Of a stretch of 9,923 nucleotides of DNA, positions 6,317 to 9,923 are shown one piece after another. Source of the stretch: Parabacteroides sp. (GTDB lineage Bacteria > Bacteroidota > Bacteroidia > Bacteroidales > Tannerellaceae); NCBI GenBank assembly GCA_020026285.1, contig JAHHQS010000138.1, positions 1 through 9,923 of the forward strand. The letters are read 5' to 3'. A program made the position numbers and the translations under genes. The number at the start of each line of letters is the position of its first letter. Position 1 is the stretch's first letter. Below the pieces are notes generated by a model, which saw only the letters and a program-made list of their open reading frames with translations, did not search any database and was not told the DNA's origin.

Positions 6317-9300
6317 TTAGAAATTAACATCAAAGCCCAAAGAAAATGATTTCATAATAGGATACATTGCTCCATTATTTGTATTCAACTCAGGATCCCA
6401 TAAATCAAATTTTGAGAAAGTCAGCAAATTTGAGCCTTTTGCATAAAGACGAATATTGGAAATACCAATAGCATTAGTCCATTGTTTAGGTAAAGTATAT
6501 CCTATTTCAATGTCTTTCATTCGCAACATACTCATATTTCGTAACCACCAGGTTGAATTCTGTCTATTATTGGAATTAGTTCCCCAACTCAATCTTGGAT
6601 AAAAAACATCCTGACTTGGGTTATCCTCCGTCCATCTGTCATTATAATTGGTAAATATATTACCCATAGCACCCATAGAAGAACCAGGAAGGAAATTATT
6701 TGATACTCCTCCAATAAATCTGTATGTTTTTCCATTACCTTGGAAAAATACATTTAAATCAACATTCTTACAACGTACCGATGCACCAAAGCCATAAACT
6801 ATTTCAGGGTTTACTGTTCCTCCCATAGCTGTTTCATCCATAGGATTTATAACACCATCTCCATTAATATCCTTATATCTGATATCTCCCGGACGAACAT
6901 TACTGAAAGTATGTACAGGTATACTTTCTTTCAAAACCATCTCTCCTTTATCATTGGTTACAAAATCATCTTGTGTAAATAAACCTTCGGCAACAAGTCC
7001 GAATAGTTCATTAACAGAATGTCCTGTTCTTTGACGGTTTGTTCCCATAACACCCATTGGCTCATCCTGCTCAATTATTGTATTATGCGCATAAGTGAAA
7101 GTACCACGGAAACCTATATTGATATCTTTATTTATTGATTTATTAAAAATAACAGACATATCCACACCTTGATTGTTTACTTTTCCAAAATTAGCCCAAG
7201 GTGTTTTTCTAAACCCTGCAGATGATGGGATATTCTGTCTTTGCATAAAAATATCTCTTCTTTGTTCCTTAAACCAGTCAACTTGTATATCCAATGCATT
7301 ACAAAGACCAAGTTCCATACCAACATTCAGCTTTTCGACGGTTTCCCACGTCAGATTAGAAACCGCAACTTCTCCCTCGAAACGAGAACTACGAATATAA
7401 TCTTTATTTATACCCCATTCATAGCTACCATCTGTATCTATTGTAGATAGAAAAGAGAAACGACGTCCACTCAACTGATCATTTCCTGTTAGTCCCCATG
7501 ATGCTCTAATTTTAATCTTGGAAAAAATATCTTTATATTTTTCCATGAATTTTTCCTCTGAAAGCATATATCCAATAGCGACAGAAGGGAAAAAACCAAA
7601 ACGGTTACCTTTTGTAAAGTTTTCAGAACCATTATAACCGAAATTAAACTCTGCTATATAACGATTATCAAAAGTATAAGAAGCTCTACCAGCCCAACCC
7701 ATACGACGAAAAGGTACTATATCTCCATTATTATAATCTCTCTGATTATATAAAAGCATAGCATTTACTGAATGCTTTTCATTAAACATCCTATCATATG
7801 TAAAATTTACTTCTAAATATGTAGCTTTATTTCCCCATTCTGCACTTTTTGATGTATTAAGAAATTCCTGTCCATCAGTACCAACTACCAAAACAATATC
7901 ACCATTTTCATCTCTTTTAGTTGTAGGAATATAATATGTTGGAGTTTTGGATCTTGTAACACTGGATACAGAATAACGGTCAAAAGAAAAAACTCCCTTA
8001 AATTTCAATCCCTGTGTTATAAATTTCAAATTCTGTTCAAGAGAAAAGGTAGATTCAATCTTTGATTGAGAAGTTGTTTTATATCCATGTTGTGTTAATA
8101 AGGCCCAAGGATTCTGCATTTGTTTTACACGGACATTCTTTCCCCCTTCATATTGTATAGGATGAACAAATGGTGGAGTTTCAAATGCATTATACCAAAT
8201 ATCTTTATTGGGAGTTGAAGGATTATTCATTTCTTGTAAATAGCCACCAATACTAACACCCAATACTGTTGATTTTGTTATATTAATATCCACATTTGAA
8301 CGTATATTATATTTGTTCAGATGTGTAGAGGAGTCCCAATCTTGTGTCTTATCAGCAACCAATAATCCTCGCTCTCCATAATAAGAAGCAACCAAAGCAT
8401 ACCGTAATATATCACTACCTCCAGAAACTGTAATATCACCTCTTGTATTTGATGCTGTCTTTTTCCTAATAGCATCAAGCCAGTTTACATTAGGATATAA
8501 TTCAGGGTCCACCCCACTCCTGTAGTTATCAATCATTTCCTGTGAATACATAGGATTCGGATTACCAGCATCCATATATAATTCATTCATAAGATTAAGA
8601 TAATCTACTGAACCAATATATTCAGGAAGATTGGTCGGTGACGTAAAGCCTTCTTCAAAATGAACATTAACTTTTGGTTTACCTAATTGTCCTCTTTTCG
8701 TTTTAACCAAAATGACACCATTTGCACCACGCACACCATATACAGCACTTGCAGCAGCATCCTTCAATACTGAAAATGATTCTATTTCTGCTGCAGATAA
8801 ATCATCCAGGGTTCTTTCAATACCATCAACCAGAACTAAAGGAGATATTCCCGTTCCCTGAAAAGAAGATATTCCTCGGATCCAGAAATCGGAACCATCA
8901 GATCCCGGAGCTCCGTTTCTTTGCACTGCTATGACTCCAGCAAGTTGTCCGGCAAGGTTGTTAGATACAGCTCTGTTAGTTCCCTGTTGTAGCTGTTTCG
9001 GTTCAACCGCAGTTATAGAACCAACTACTGAAACCTTTTTCTGTGAGCCATAGCCTACTACTACAACTTCTTCCAAATTACTTGAATCTTCCTTCAGGTT
9101 AGCATTTATATTGATTTGATTTCCAACTGTAACTTCTTTACTTTTAAAACCTATATAACTGAATACCAAAACAGAACTTTTATCAGGAACATTAAGGGTA
9201 TAATTACCATTAATGTCAGTAGTTGTTCCGATTGTTGTTCCCTTTACAAGAACATTTACACCTATCAAAGGATTTTGCTGTGAATCTTTTATCGTACCAT

Positions 9301-9670
9301 TGATAGTTATACCTTTTTTATTTTGCAAAGACTCTCTCTTACTTTTTATAATTATTTGTCTGTCATTTATTACATAGGTAAGATTCGTACCTTCTAAAAC
9401 TTCAGATAATACTTGTGAGATTGTTTTTGAGTTAGCATTTATACTAACAATCTTTTCCAGTTCTTTTCCAATTTTGTCAGAGTAAAAGAAAATATATTCA
9501 CTACTCTCTTCAACAGAATCTAACACATCAGATATCCTGACATTACTTAGTTGTAGTGTAAGTAAATACGACTCGTTGTAAGACGTGTCTGCAAAAACAG
9601 GATTAACACCGAGCAATAATCCAGCTGTACAAACAACAGCATGGATTTTGTTTTTAATGGTTTGTTTCAT
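6317..9670 (-). CDS. SusC/RagA-family TonB-dependent outer-membrane transporter with N-terminal STN domain
   Basis: This 1117-residue transporter imports ligand delivered by its SusD partner, using TonB energy. A signal peptide spans about residues 1-27 (hydrophobic AVVCTAGLLLGV, cleavage after VFA). An STN (secretin/TonB short N-terminal) domain covers about 38-109, from LSNVRISDVLDSVEE to NDRQIIIK. A carboxypeptidase-regulatory-like beta-sandwich follows at about 121-192 (GTTTDINGNYTL), then a TonB-box-like LEEVVVVGYG (199-208) and the plug (to about 330, with LVLVDGIER and YGVRGANGVILVKTK). The beta-barrel runs to the terminal FSLGFDVNF. An EF-hand-like loop DINGDGVINPMDE lies at 934-946, a common feature of SusC barrels. 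The STN domain marks a transporter that also signals to a FecR anti-sigma factor, and the gene upstream encodes one (29 bp away). The reading frame is intact. The substrate is unknown. Confidence 0.97.
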   Translation of the reverse strand: MKQTIKNKIHAVVCTAGLLLGVNPVFADTSYNESYLLTLQLSNVRISDVLDSVEESSEYIFFYSDKIGKELEKIVSINANSKTISQVLSEVLEGTNLTYVINDRQIIIKSKRESLQNKKGITINGTIKDSQQNPLIGVNVLVKGTTIGTTTDINGNYTLNVPDKSSVLVFSYIGFKSKEVTVGNQININANLKEDSSNLEEVVVVGYGSQKKVSVVGSITAVEPKQLQQGTNRAVSNNLAGQLAGVIAVQRNGAPGSDGSDFWIRGISSFQGTGISPLVLVDGIERTLDDLSAAEIESFSVLKDAAASAVYGVRGANGVILVKTKRGQLGKPKVNVHFEEGFTSPTNLPEYIGSVDYLNLMNELYMDAGNPNPMYSQEMIDNYRSGVDPELYPNVNWLDAIRKKTASNTRGDITVSGGSDILRYALVASYYGERGLLVADKTQDWDSSTHLNKYNIRSNVDINITKSTVLGVSIGGYLQEMNNPSTPNKDIWYNAFETPPFVHPIQYEGGKNVRVKQMQNPWALLTQHGYKTTSQSKIESTFSLEQNLKFITQGLKFKGVFSFDRYSVSSVTRSKTPTYYIPTTKRDENGDIVLVVGTDGQEFLNTSKSAEWGNKATYLEVNFTYDRMFNEKHSVNAMLLYNQRDYNNGDIVPFRRMGWAGRASYTFDNRYIAEFNFGYNGSENFTKGNRFGFFPSVAIGYMLSEEKFMEKYKDIFSKIKIRASWGLTGNDQLSGRRFSFLSTIDTDGSYEWGINKDYIRSSRFEGEVAVSNLTWETVEKLNVGMELGLCNALDIQVDWFKEQRRDIFMQRQNIPSSAGFRKTPWANFGKVNNQGVDMSVIFNKSINKDINIGFRGTFTYAHNTIIEQDEPMGVMGTNRQRTGHSVNELFGLVAEGLFTQDDFVTNDKGEMVLKESIPVHTFSNVRPGDIRYKDINGDGVINPMDETAMGGTVNPEIVYGFGASVRCKNVDLNVFFQGNGKTYRFIGGVSNNFLPGSSMGAMGNIFTNYNDRWTEDNPSQDVFYPRLSWGTNSNNRQNSTWWLRNMSMLRMKDIEIGYTLPKQWTNAIGISNIRLYAKGSNLLTFSKFDLWDPELNTNNGAMYPIMKSFSLGFDVNF

Positions 9671-9699
9671 CTTAATTTAATTACATTGTTATCATATAG
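9671..9699 (-). other. 29-bp spacer between the FecR-like gene and susC
   Basis: The spacer is very AT-rich and shows no purine-rich ribosome binding site or hairpin. It is too short to hold a full Bacteroides promoter unless that promoter overlaps the fecR end. The arrangement therefore suggests read-through from fecR into susC, or a promoter embedded in the 3' end of fecR. Confidence 0.45.
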
Positions 9700-9923
9700 T
9701 TATTTGTTTAATTTATCAGAATAAATGTCAATTTCTTTCTTGTTTATTTTATAAGAAATATCCAATGTTGATTTTATTGTTTTCATAACAGATTCCAAAT
9801 CATCAAATAAGGCAAGCTTCCCTGAACATTTCAGGGATTTTAAATTATCAGGGCAGTTAAATTTTATATTATAATATCTTGATAATTGCTCCAATATATT
9901 TTCCAAGCTATGTTCTTTAAATA
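9700..9923 (-). CDS. FecR-family anti-sigma factor, C-terminal part (gene continues beyond the window)
   Basis: The frame is open from the right edge to TAA 9702-9700, giving about 74 C-terminal residues beginning FKEHSLENILEQLSRYYN. This is the DUF4974-type periplasmic C-terminal domain of Bacteroidetes FecR proteins: a helix (SLENILEQLSRYY), a strand (IKFNCPD), the G-K/T-L segment SGKLALFDDLESVMKTI, and a closing strand KKEIDIYS. FecR proteins hold an ECF sigma factor of the FecI type at the inner membrane. They change state when the STN domain of the partner SusC contacts this periplasmic part. The internal TTG near 9906 is not a start, because the homology continues upstream to the window edge. 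The N-terminal half, the transmembrane helix and the sigma-factor gene should lie beyond 9923. Confidence 0.88.
   Translation of the reverse strand, partial: FKEHSLENILEQLSRYYNIKFNCPDNLKSLKCSGKLALFDDLESVMKTIKSTLDISYKINKKEIDIYSDKLNK

Noticed and set aside
7173..8934. Several 60-75 codon + strand frames within susC (for example 7173-7400 and 8722-8934)
   Set aside because: All lie antisense to the intact SusC frame and have no start-site or domain support.
1..9923. CRISPR array, tRNA, rRNA, phage or defence genes
   Set aside because: I looked for regularly spaced repeats, cloverleaf-like sequences and typical protein motifs on both strands and saw none.

Overview
The window looks like chromosomal DNA of a gut-type Bacteroidales organism (Bacteroides, Phocaeicola or a close relative). 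The evidence is a SusC/SusD outer-membrane pair preceded by a FecR-type anti-sigma gene, a Bacteroidetes-style SufE, two insertion-sequence types common in this order, AT-rich codons, and gene starts without strong Shine-Dalgarno sequences. The species cannot be named from this sequence alone.

Left part (1-720, + strand): the last 27 codons of a gene whose tail resembles M28-family metallopeptidases/glutaminyl cyclases, then an intact sufE (226-651) closed by a strong intrinsic terminator (672-720).

Middle part (about 770-4172): two decayed insertion sequences abut each other with divergent transposase genes. The first is an IS1380-family element (773-2367, transposase on the - strand) with recognisable 18-bp terminal inverted repeats and about five frameshifts. 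The second is an IS1182-family element (about 2368-4172, transposase on the + strand) with two nonsense codons and two frameshifts. Both transposases can be read almost whole by joining frames, and each keeps its putative DDE residues, but neither makes an intact protein. The IS1380 copy appears to sit exactly at the left tip of the IS1182 copy, flanked by a 3-bp GTA repeat, which suggests a nested insertion.

Right part (4199-9923, - strand): the downstream end of a glycan-uptake (PUL-type) operon. In transcription order it holds the 3' end of a FecR-like anti-sigma gene (9700-9923, cut by the window edge), a 1117-residue SusC-type TonB-dependent transporter with an N-terminal STN signalling domain (6317-9670), a 654-residue SusD-type surface lipoprotein (4338-6302), and a hairpin terminator (4199-4244). 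SusC and SusD would form the outer-membrane importer. The STN domain next to FecR implies control by a trans-envelope ECF-sigma/anti-sigma circuit, in which the occupied transporter signals through FecR to a FecI-type sigma factor expected just beyond 9923. No glycoside hydrolase, sulfatase or peptidase gene follows SusD in this window, so the substrate cannot be assigned.

I found no CRISPR array, tRNA, rRNA, phage gene or defence system. I also see no convincing sign of a wholly new system; the most informative features are the nested IS relics and the STN/FecR-linked SusCD pair.
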